15,703 nucleotides of DNA from an uncultured Eubacteriales bacterium (GTDB lineage Bacteria > Bacillota > Clostridia > Oscillospirales > Oscillospiraceae). Below, piece after piece: positions 1 through 5,594 of the stretch (position 1 is its first letter; every line of letters starts with the position of its first letter). The position numbers were made by a program, and so were the translations under genes. Under the pieces are notes generated by a model, which saw only the letters and a list, made by a program, of their open reading frames with translations, searched no databases and was not told where the DNA came from. Location of the stretch: NCBI GenBank assembly GCA_900551355.1, contig URVR01000022.1:1-15703 (forward strand). The letters run 5' to 3'.

Positions 1-39
1 TCTACGTCTCGTGGGCTCGGAGATGTGTATAAGAGACAG
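1..39 (+). other. Nextera Read-2 adapter at the left contig end (technical sequence)
   Basis: Positions 21-39 read AGATGTGTATAAGAGACAG, the 19-bp Tn5 mosaic end, and 6-20 read GTCTCGTGGGCTCGG, the Illumina Nextera Read-2 tail. Positions 1-5 are of unknown origin. Genomic sequence begins at about 40. Any open frame starting here carries the artefact peptide MCIRDR and should not be annotated. Confidence 0.97.
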
Positions 40-74
40 GCTTTGGTTTTCTGCAGAAGCTGGATGGTGGTCAT
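40..74 (-). CDS. proA: Glutamate-5-semialdehyde dehydrogenase (gamma-glutamyl phosphate reductase), N-terminal fragment
   Basis: Only 11 codons are present before the adapter: MTTIQLLQKTK. ProA reduces the gamma-glutamyl phosphate made by ProB in proline synthesis. The call rests on three things: the ATG at 72-74 overlaps the proB stop in an ATGA arrangement; a GGGAGGG ribosome binding site (82-88) sits 7 nt upstream inside the end of proB; and proBA is the usual order of these genes. The short peptide resembles the amphipathic N-terminal helix of ProA proteins but is too short to prove identity. The rest of the gene lies off the contig, so this is a truncation by assembly and not a broken gene. 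Confidence 0.65.
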
Positions 75-859
75 TTCACGGCCCTCCCTGTGAGAAATCT
101 GGTGCCGGCGGGCTTTCCCTCGGCGATGTCGTACAGCACCTCCGGCGCGGCGCCGTTGGCGATGACCATTTCGCAGCCGGCGGCGGTGGCGATGGCAGCG
201 GCGCGCAGCTTCGTGACCATGCCGCCGGTGCCCAGACCGGTGCTGCTGTCCTCCGCCAGGGTGAAGAGGTCGTCGTCCACACGCTCCACCGTGGGGATCA
301 GGCGAGCGTCGGGATGGTGGCGGGGATCCTTGTCGTACAGGCCGTCGATGTCCGACAGCAGCACCAGCACATCCGCGCCGATGGCGGCGGCCACGATGGC
401 CGACAGGGTGTCGTTCTCGCCGATGGTGTTCTCCACACCGATCTCGTCGGTTGCCACGGCGTCGTTCTCGTTGATGACCGGCAGCGCCCCCAGCTCCAGC
501 AGCCGGGTCAGGGTGTTGCGGACGTTGCGGCTGCGCTGCTCGCTTTTGATGTCCTCGCCGGTGAGCAGCAGCTGGGCCACGGTGTGGCTGTACTCCGTGA
601 ACAGCTTGTCGTAGGTATACATCAGCTCGCACTGACCCACGGCGGCAGCTGCCTGCTTGCTGGGCATGTCCGCCGGGCGGCCCGGCAGCCCCAGTCTGCC
701 CACGCCCATGCCGATGGCGCCGGAGGATACCAATATGATCTGGTGCCCCGCGTTTTTCAGGTCGCTGAGCACCTTGCACAGGTGCTCCATGCGGCGGATG
801 TTCAGGCGCCCCGTGGCATGAGCCAGCGTGGAGGTGCCCACTTTTACAACGATACGCAT
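71..859 (-). CDS. proB: Glutamate 5-kinase (short form without PUA domain)
   Basis: Cytoplasmic ATP:glutamate 5-phosphotransferase, the first and normally proline-inhibited step of proline synthesis. The 262-residue protein shows the amino-acid-kinase fold throughout: VKVGTSTL at 5-12, VSSGAIGMGVGRL at 44-55 (glycine-rich loop), LTGEDI at 99-104, INENDAV at 129-135, GENDTLSA at 147-154, LLSDIDGLYDKDP at 167-179 and TGGMVTKLRAA at 211-221. The protein ends there, so the C-terminal PUA domain of the roughly 370-residue enterobacterial enzyme is absent, as in many Bacillota. I chose the ATG at 857-859 because AGGGGG lies just upstream and the kinase homology starts at MRIVVKVG. The open frame continues 37 codons further upstream, but that part crosses the promoter. 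It is the first gene of proBA and has its own sigma-A promoter. Confidence 0.95.
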   Translation of the reverse strand: MRIVVKVGTSTLAHATGRLNIRRMEHLCKVLSDLKNAGHQIILVSSGAIGMGVGRLGLPGRPADMPSKQAAAAVGQCELMYTYDKLFTEYSHTVAQLLLTGEDIKSEQRSRNVRNTLTRLLELGALPVINENDAVATDEIGVENTIGENDTLSAIVAAAIGADVLVLLSDIDGLYDKDPRHHPDARLIPTVERVDDDLFTLAEDSSTGLGTGGMVTKLRAAAIATAAGCEMVIANGAAPEVLYDIAEGKPAGTRFLTGRAVK

Positions 860-902
860 ACCGCTGCCCCCTTTCGGCCCGTCCGGGCCTGTGTTTTTGG
901 AC

Positions 903-931
903 ATTATAGGACAGGGCCGCAAAAATTGCAA
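903..931 (-). promoter_or_regulatory. Sigma-A promoter of proB
   Basis: On the minus strand TTGCAA (926-931) is followed by a 17-bp spacer and a perfect TATAAT (903-908). The predicted start site is about 40 nt upstream of the chosen proB ATG. Confidence 0.8.
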
Positions 932-964
932 GGGACGGCGGCGGAAGAAAATGTAAAAAATGTC

Positions 965-993
965 TTGCAAATCCCCGGCGCATCTGGTATGAT
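965..993 (+). promoter_or_regulatory. Sigma-A promoter of the DUF2325 gene
   Basis: TTGCAA (965-970), a 17-bp spacer and TATGAT (988-993). Its -35 hexamer is identical to that of the divergent proB promoter, and the two -35 regions form an inverted TTGCAAG/CTTGCAA pair (926-932 and 964-970). Confidence 0.75.
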
Positions 994-1000
994 AGCAAGC

Positions 1001-1018
1001 AGTTAGAGCTATCTAACT
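1001..1018. promoter_or_regulatory. Putative operator: 7-bp inverted repeat at the transcription start of the DUF2325 gene
   Basis: AGTTAGA, GCTA, TCTAACT forms a perfect inverted repeat with a 4-nt spacer. It begins 8 nt after the -10 element and so covers the predicted +1. The TTAG...CTAA half-site layout recalls DtxR/IdeR-type metalloregulator boxes. That assignment is inference; the symmetry and position are seen directly. A short RNA hairpin in the leader is the alternative. Confidence 0.45.
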
Positions 1019-1043
1019 AATTCAACTGAAGGAGGCGGCGTGT

Positions 1044-1334
1044 ATGAGCGTTGTCATATTGGGTGGAAATGAGTGCATGGAGCGCCGCTATAAGGAGCTG
1101 TGCGGCGCGTACCGGTGTCAGGCCAAGGTGCTGACGAAGCCGGCGGGCGGACTGAAGAACAAGCTGGGCCGACCGGATCTGACGATCTTCTTCACCAACA
1201 CCATGTCCCACAAGCTGGTGCAGGGCGCGCTCAGCGAGCTGAAGGGCAGCGGCACCATCATCGAGCGGTGCCACACCAGCTCTCTGTCGGCGCTGCGGGG
1301 TATTCTGGAGAAGTACGCGGCGCAGGAGGCGTAA
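1044..1334 (+). CDS. DUF2325 domain-containing protein
   Basis: A 96-residue soluble protein that is essentially one DUF2325 domain: MSVVILGGNE at the start, CQAKVLTKPAGGLKNKLG at 25-42, the hallmark LTIFFTNTMSHKLV at 46-59, and RCHTSSLSALRGIL at 75-88 near the end. The function of the family is unproven. It has a Rossmann-like pattern and conserved Asn, His and Ser residues. The start is fixed by AAGGAGG (1029-1035), 8 nt before the ATG. It is monocistronic: its own promoter and a possible operator lie upstream and a strong terminator follows the TAA. The gene is compact and complete. I infer a metal- or redox-responsive role only from the operator and the flavoprotein neighbours. Confidence 0.9.
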   Translation: MSVVILGGNECMERRYKELCGAYRCQAKVLTKPAGGLKNKLGRPDLTIFFTNTMSHKLVQGALSELKGSGTIIERCHTSSLSALRGILEKYAAQEA

Positions 1335-1335
1335 G

Positions 1336-1379
1336 AAAAAAGTACGGCGGGAGGCATCCACCTCCCGCCGCACTTTTTT
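1336..1379. terminator. Rho-independent terminator after the DUF2325 gene
   Basis: A 10-bp perfect GC-rich stem (1345-1354 with 1361-1370) has loop CATCCA and is flanked by an A-tract and TTTTTT (1374-1379). Confidence 0.92.
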
Positions 1380-1394
1380 GCGGCCTGCGCGGTG

Positions 1395-1422
1395 TTGCTT
1401 TTTGCGGAAAGTATGCTATAAT
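1395..1422 (+). promoter_or_regulatory. Promoter of the flavodoxin-family gene with an inverted repeat across the -10
   Basis: TTGCTT (1395-1400), a 16-bp spacer and TATAAT (1417-1422), preceded by an extended -10 TG (1414-1415). TTTTGCGG (1400-1407) and CCGCAAAA (1425-1432) form a perfect 8-bp inverted repeat embracing the -10, a possible operator. Confidence 0.75.
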
Positions 1423-1452
1423 GGCCGCAAAATCACCCAAGGAGGTCTGGCT

Positions 1453-2076
1453 ATGAAAGCATTGCTCATCAACGGAAGTCCCCATGAGAGGGGCTGCACC
1501 TACACGGCGCTGGAGGAGCTGGCCCGGACGCTGGAGGCCGAGGGCATCGAGACGGAGATCGTACAGGCCGGGGCACGCACCACCCACGGCTGCATCGCCT
1601 GCGGCAAGTGCCGCGTTACCGGAAAGTGCGTGTTCGACGACGTGGTGAACGAGACGGCGCCCAAGCTGCTGGAGGCCGACGCGCTGGTCATCGGCGCGCC
1701 GGTGTACTACGCCTCCCCTGCCGGCGGCGCAGTGGCGTTCATGGACCGGCTGTTTTACAGCACCGGCATCCGGAACCTGACCATGAAGGTGGGCGCGTCG
1801 GTGGTATCCTGCCGCCGGGGCGGCAACACCGCCAGCTTCGACGTGCTGAACAAGTACTTCACCATCGCCGGCATGCCCATCGCCAGCAGCCAGTACTGGA
1901 ACATGGTGTACGGCAATACGCCGGAGGAGGTGCGCCAGGACAAGGAGGGCCTCCAGACCATGCGGACGCTGGGCCGGAACATGGCGTTCCTGATGAAGTC
2001 CATCCAGCTGGGAAAGGCGCAGTACGGCCTGCCGGAAAAGGAACCGCCCATCGTCACCAGCTTTCACCACGAATAA
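1453..2076 (+). CDS. Flavodoxin-fold NAD(P)H-dependent FMN reductase / iron-sulfur flavoprotein-like protein
   Basis: A 207-residue cytoplasmic flavoprotein. The N-terminal MKALLINGSPHERGCTYTAL (1-20) is the beta-strand and FMN-phosphate loop of the FMN_red/flavodoxin_2 fold. VIGAPVYYASPAGGAVAFMDRL (79-100) is the second flavin-binding loop. Between them C47, C50, C53 and C59 form CX2CX2CX5C, which fits the compact [4Fe-4S] motif of iron-sulfur flavoproteins (known pattern CX2CX2CX4-7C). The protein may therefore pass electrons between NAD(P)H or ferredoxin and small acceptors; the substrate is unknown. The start is set by AAGGAGG (1439-1445), 7 nt before the ATG; an open frame further upstream crosses the promoter. 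It has its own promoter. No terminator is obvious before the next gene, which also has its own promoter. Confidence 0.88.
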   Translation: MKALLINGSPHERGCTYTALEELARTLEAEGIETEIVQAGARTTHGCIACGKCRVTGKCVFDDVVNETAPKLLEADALVIGAPVYYASPAGGAVAFMDRLFYSTGIRNLTMKVGASVVSCRRGGNTASFDVLNKYFTIAGMPIASSQYWNMVYGNTPEEVRQDKEGLQTMRTLGRNMAFLMKSIQLGKAQYGLPEKEPPIVTSFHHE

Positions 2077-2091
2077 AGCAGAAAAACAGGG

Positions 2092-2119
2092 TTGCTTTTT
2101 TCCGCCATCGGCGTAAAAT
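2092..2119 (+). promoter_or_regulatory. Promoter of the alpha-hydroxy-acid dehydrogenase gene
   Basis: TTGCTT (2092-2097), a 16-bp spacer and TAAAAT (2114-2119). A perfect 7-bp inverted repeat, CCGCCAT (2102-2108) and ATGGCGG (2118-2124), overlaps the end of the -10 and could be an operator or a weak hairpin. Confidence 0.65.
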
Positions 2120-2156
2120 GGCGGTACGCATTCTCTGAAAACGGAGGTATATTTCC

Positions 2157-3176
2157 ATGACATATCAGGAGATTCTCAGCAACGCCCGCACCTGCATGGG
2201 CCCGTACTGCAAGTCCTGTCCCACCTGCAACGGACTGGCCTGCAAAAACACCGTGCCCGGCCCCGGTGCCAAGGGCATCGGCACCGGCTTCATCCGCAAC
2301 TATCAGAAGTGGCAGGAGCTGTGCGTCAACATGGACACCATCTGCGAGAACAAGCCGGTGGACACGTCCTACGACTTCTTCGGCAAGAAGGTGGTGCTGC
2401 CGGTGTTTGCCGCGCCGGTGGGCGCCATGCAGCTGCACTACGGCGACAAGTACGACGATCTGACCTACAACGACATTCTGGTGACGGCCTGCGCCGACGC
2501 GGGCATCGCCGCCTTCACCGGCGACGGTACCAACCCCGCCGTCATTGAGGCCGCAGCGGAGGCTCTGAAGAAGAACCACGGCTGCGGCGTCCCCACGGTG
2601 AAGCCCTGGAACATGGCGCTGGTGCAGGAGAAGATGGCGCTGGTGAAGGCCGCCGATCCCATCGCCATCGCCATGGACATCGACGCGGCGGGCCTGCCGT
2701 TCCTGAAGAACCTGACACCCCCCGCCGGCAGCAAGACGGTGGACGAGCTGCGGCAGATCGCGGAGCTGGCAGAGAAGCCCTTCATCCTCAAGGGCATCAT
2801 GACGGTGAATGGTGCCAAAAAGGCGCTGGAGGCCGGTGCCAGCGGCATCGTGGTCAGCAACCACGGCGGCCGGGTGCTGGATCAGTGCCCCGCCACGGCG
2901 GAGGTGCTGCCCGCCATCGCCGACGCGGTGGGCGGTCAGATGACCATTCTGGTGGACGGCGGCATCCGCACCGGCATGGATGTGTTCAAGGCACTGGCGC
3001 TGGGCGCGGACGCCGTGCTCATCGGGCGTCCCTTCGTGAATATGGTGTACGGCGGCGGTGCCGAGGGCGTACAGGTCTATGTGGACAAGCTGCAGGCCGA
3101 GCTGGCCGACACCATGGCCATGTGCGGCGCACACTGCCTGGCCGACATCAAGCGCTCCATGCTGTTTGGCTATTGA
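2157..3176 (+). CDS. FMN-dependent alpha-hydroxy-acid dehydrogenase with Cys-rich N-terminus
   Basis: A 339-residue TIM-barrel flavoenzyme of the glycolate oxidase / L-lactate dehydrogenase / flavocytochrome b2 family, which oxidises 2-hydroxy acids to 2-oxo acids. Visible active-site blocks are ILKGIMT (210-216, flavin Lys212), SNHGGRVLD (234-242, catalytic-base His236 and substrate Arg239), DGGIRTGMDVFKAL (267-280) and IGRPF (289-293). The family's usual N-terminus is replaced by a cluster C13, C18, C21, C24, C29 that suggests a bound metal or Fe-S centre; further Cys occur at 56 and 63. GGAGGT (2143-2148) lies 8 nt before the ATG. In anaerobic Clostridia a dehydrogenase feeding ferredoxin or a flavoprotein is more likely than an oxidase, but the true substrate cannot be read from sequence. 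It is followed by a hairpin and a MATE gene without its own visible promoter. Confidence 0.88.
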   Translation: MTYQEILSNARTCMGPYCKSCPTCNGLACKNTVPGPGAKGIGTGFIRNYQKWQELCVNMDTICENKPVDTSYDFFGKKVVLPVFAAPVGAMQLHYGDKYDDLTYNDILVTACADAGIAAFTGDGTNPAVIEAAAEALKKNHGCGVPTVKPWNMALVQEKMALVKAADPIAIAMDIDAAGLPFLKNLTPPAGSKTVDELRQIAELAEKPFILKGIMTVNGAKKALEAGASGIVVSNHGGRVLDQCPATAEVLPAIADAVGGQMTILVDGGIRTGMDVFKALALGADAVLIGRPFVNMVYGGGAEGVQVYVDKLQAELADTMAMCGAHCLADIKRSMLFGY

Positions 3177-3200
3177 GCCGGAGCGGCGCATCACACAGGA

Positions 3201-3227
3201 AACGGGAGCCGATGGCTCCCGTTCCTT
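3201..3227 (+). terminator. Strong stem-loop between the dehydrogenase and MATE genes (attenuator or partial terminator)
   Basis: AACGGGAGCC (3201-3210), loop GAT, GGCTCCCGTT (3214-3223): a perfect 10-bp stem. It is followed only by CCTTTAC and not by a long T-tract, so partial termination or mRNA processing is more likely than full termination. An overlapping alternative 5-bp stem (3223-3227 with 3233-3237) would cover the ribosome binding site of the next gene. Confidence 0.6.
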
Positions 3228-3243
3228 TACAGAAGGAGTTTTT

Positions 3244-4581
3244 ATGTACCGGGACATGACCAGAGGCAGCATCACCCGCAGCCTGCTGCTCTTTGCCCTG
3301 CCCATGATGGCGGGAAGCCTTCTGCAGCAATTATATAATGTGGCGGACACCCTCATCGTGGGGCGGGCGCTGGGCCGGGACGCTCTGGCGGCGGTAGGCT
3401 CGGCGTTCACGCTGATGACGTTCCTCACCTCCATCTTTCTGGGGCTGGCCATGGGCGCGGGAGCGCTGTTCGCCATCTGCATCGGGCGGGGGGACATGGC
3501 GTCCCTGCGCCGGGCCGCCGCGCTGGCGCTCTGCCTCATCGGGGCGGTGACGGCGGTGCTGACGGGGCTGGTGTACGCTCTGCTCTCCCCCGTCCTGCGG
3601 TTTCTGCAGATACCGGAAGCGCTGCTGGGCGATATGGGCGGCTATCTGCGCATCATCTTCGCGGGGCTGACGGCTACGTTTCTGTACAACTACTTCGCCT
3701 GCCTGCTGCGTTCGGCGGGCAACTCCGCCGCGCCGCTGTGGTTTCTGGGCGGCGCAGCCCTGCTGAACGTGGGGCTGGATCTGCTGTTCGTGCTGGTGTG
3801 CCGGTGGGGCGTATCCGGCGTGGCGGCGGCCACGGTCATCGCCCAGTACACCGCCGGTCTGGGGCTGGCGGTATACGCCCTGCGGCGGTGCCGGGAGCTG
3901 CTGCCCCGGCGGGAGGATTTCCGCTTCGACCGGCGCACCCTCCGGGAGCTGCTGGACCTGTCCCTCCTGACCTGTGTGCAGCAGTCGGCCATGAATTTCG
4001 GCATCCTGTTGGTGCAGCGTCTGGTGGACAGCTTCGGACCGGTTGTCATGGCGGCGTTTGCCGCCGCCGTGAAGATCGACGCCTTCGCCTATCTGCCGGT
4101 GCAGGAATTCGGCAACGCCTTTTCCACCTTTGCGGCCCAGAACTACGGTGCCGGGCAGCCGGAGCGTCTGCGGCAGGGACTGCGGCACGCCACGGCGGTG
4201 AGCGCCGCCTTCTCCTGCGCCGTGGCAGCGCTGGTGGTGCTGTTCGCCCGTCCGCTGATGGGACTTTTCGTGCAGGCGGGCGAGACGGAGGTCATCGCCG
4301 CCGGCGTCCTCTATCTTCGCATCGAGGGAGCGTTCTACGCCGGGATCGGCTGCCTGTTCCTGCTGTACGGCTTCTACCGCGCCGTGCAGCGGCCCGGCAT
4401 GAGCGTGGTGCTGACGGTGATCTCCCTGGGCACCCGTGTGGCGCTGGCCTACGCGCTGGCGGGGCCGGTGGGCGAGGCGGGCATCTGGGCAGCCATCCCC
4501 ATTGGATGGCTGCTGGCGGACATCGCCGGCTACGGCTACTACCTGCGGCACCGGACGGCGCTGCTGACACCAAAAACGTAA
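3244..4581 (+). CDS. MATE family efflux transporter (first copy)
   Basis: A 445-residue inner-membrane multidrug/flavin-type exporter driven by a cation gradient. It has the family's two-lobe layout with about 12 hydrophobic segments. The N-lobe signature LP (19-20) and QQLYNVADTLIVGR (28-41) is clear, and the inter-lobe motif QNYGAGQ is at 299-305. The ATG follows AGAAGGAG (3231-3238) at short spacing. No promoter is visible in the 67 nt before it, so it is probably read through from the dehydrogenase gene past the stem-loop. The substrate is unknown. It differs clearly in sequence from the second MATE at 5595. The TAA lies in the A-tract of the shared terminator. Confidence 0.93.
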   Translation: MYRDMTRGSITRSLLLFALPMMAGSLLQQLYNVADTLIVGRALGRDALAAVGSAFTLMTFLTSIFLGLAMGAGALFAICIGRGDMASLRRAAALALCLIGAVTAVLTGLVYALLSPVLRFLQIPEALLGDMGGYLRIIFAGLTATFLYNYFACLLRSAGNSAAPLWFLGGAALLNVGLDLLFVLVCRWGVSGVAAATVIAQYTAGLGLAVYALRRCRELLPRREDFRFDRRTLRELLDLSLLTCVQQSAMNFGILLVQRLVDSFGPVVMAAFAAAVKIDAFAYLPVQEFGNAFSTFAAQNYGAGQPERLRQGLRHATAVSAAFSCAVAALVVLFARPLMGLFVQAGETEVIAAGVLYLRIEGAFYAGIGCLFLLYGFYRAVQRPGMSVVLTVISLGTRVALAYALAGPVGEAGIWAAIPIGWLLADIAGYGYYLRHRTALLTPKT

Positions 4582-4618
4582 AAAAAGAGACGTATGCCGC
4601 GGCATACGTCTCTTTTTT
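4581..4618. terminator. Perfect palindromic bidirectional terminator
   Basis: Two 19-nt arms (4581-4599 and 4600-4618) are exact reverse complements: A6, then GAGACGTATGCCG, then its mirror ending in T6. It serves both converging genes. The MATE stop codon ends on its first base and the HAD stop overlaps its other end. Confidence 0.97.
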
Positions 4619-5306
4619 ACAGCAGTGCGGGGATGTCCCGGAGGTCCTCCACGGTGACGTCCACGCTGTCGTTGGCAGGCGCAGCGCCGGGGCGGCGGTA
4701 GTAGGCGGTCCTGAGACCATATCCCCTGCCGCCGGCCATGTCGGAGGTCAGGGAGTCCCCGATGATGGCGGCGTCCTGCGGAGCGATGGGCGTCCCGCGG
4801 CCCTCGTTGACCTCCCGGAAGGCGGCGTCGAAGAACACCGGGGACGGCTTGGATGCCCCGATGCGTTCGGAGATGAAGAAGTAGTTGAAGCAGTCCCTCA
4901 TGCCCGCCAGCGCCAGCCGGTGCAGCTGCTGCTCGTAGGGACCGTTGCTGGCGGCGGCCAGCAGATACCGGCCGCGCAGCGCCTCCAGCAGCTCATGGGC
5001 GCCGGGCACGGGGATGGCGCTCTCGTGGAGGGCGGCGCGGAAGTATTTCTCAAACACCGGGCCGTCGAAATCCACGCCCAGCCCGGCGAACACGTTGTTC
5101 CAGCGGATCTTCTCCAGCTCCGGGAACGTCAGGGTGCCCTCCTCGATCTGCCGCCAGAGCTTGTTGTTCTCCCGGTGGAACACGTCGTACATCCACGACT
5201 CGTAGGGTCGCAGGCCGAAGTGGGCAAAGCCCTCCTCCATGGTCTGGCGGATGTAGGCGTCAAAGTCCAGCAGGGTGTTGTCAATGTCGATCAGGATCAG
5301 TTTCAT
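4617..5306 (-). CDS. YjjG-like HAD-superfamily (pyrimidine) nucleotidase
   Basis: A 229-residue cytoplasmic Mg-dependent phosphohydrolase. All four HAD motifs are present: DIDNT (nucleophile D7, acid D9), SNG (S120), K153 in GASKPSPVFFDAA, and IIGDSLTSDM (D184, D189). An alpha-helical type-I cap lies between about 15 and 95. The layout and length match YjjG-type nucleotidases that hydrolyse non-canonical pyrimidine nucleotides; substrate choice among HAD enzymes is hard to call, so this is moderate. I chose the ATG at 5304-5306 (AGAGGAG upstream; HAD motif I begins at residue 5). An in-frame ATG 13 codons upstream lies in the promoter. Confidence 0.88.
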   Translation of the reverse strand: MKLILIDIDNTLLDFDAYIRQTMEEGFAHFGLRPYESWMYDVFHRENNKLWRQIEEGTLTFPELEKIRWNNVFAGLGVDFDGPVFEKYFRAALHESAIPVPGAHELLEALRGRYLLAAASNGPYEQQLHRLALAGMRDCFNYFFISERIGASKPSPVFFDAAFREVNEGRGTPIAPQDAAIIGDSLTSDMAGGRGYGLRTAYYRRPGAAPANDSVDVTVEDLRDIPALL

Positions 5307-5333
5307 AGGCGGCTCCTCTCGTTTGCTGCACCC

Positions 5334-5362
5334 AGCATACCACATCCGGCACGTTGGTGCAA
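5334..5362 (-). promoter_or_regulatory. Promoter of the HAD gene
   Basis: On the minus strand TTGCAC (5357-5362), a 17-bp spacer and TATGCT (5334-5339), about 27 nt upstream of the ATG. Confidence 0.65.
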
Positions 5363-5489
5363 CCGGCAGATAAAAATTTCAAAATGCGGCACATGAGCGG
5401 GCGAAAAATCCGCCATTTTTTCCGTATGGGGATACATTATGCACAATCTGCCCCGGTTTTTCCGGAGGAAAATCTGTTGGTAAATATGC

Positions 5490-5518
5490 TTGCTTTGCCC
5501 CGTAGGCGGTGTTATACT
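5490..5518 (+). promoter_or_regulatory. Promoter of the second MATE gene
   Basis: TTGCTT (5490-5495), a 17-bp spacer and TATACT (5513-5518). The leader is about 70 nt. The rest of the 288-bp HAD/MATE intergenic region shows only short A/T-rich stretches and weak 4-bp hairpins. Confidence 0.75.
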
Positions 5519-5594
5519 CTGCTCTTGCAGCCCTGTGAAAGCTGTGTTATATATTATGTAGAAGATCCGGGTGCCGGAGGTTGGGAGGTACAGT

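Noticed and set aside
11..1006. A long plus-strand frame starting with MGSEMCIRDR
   Set aside because: It begins in adapter sequence and runs antisense to proB; its composition reflects GC bias at proB codon positions.
4581..4618. The perfect palindrome as a mobile-element end or attachment site
   Set aside because: Its A6-stem-T6 design between converging stop codons is that of a bidirectional terminator, and no recombinase gene is near.
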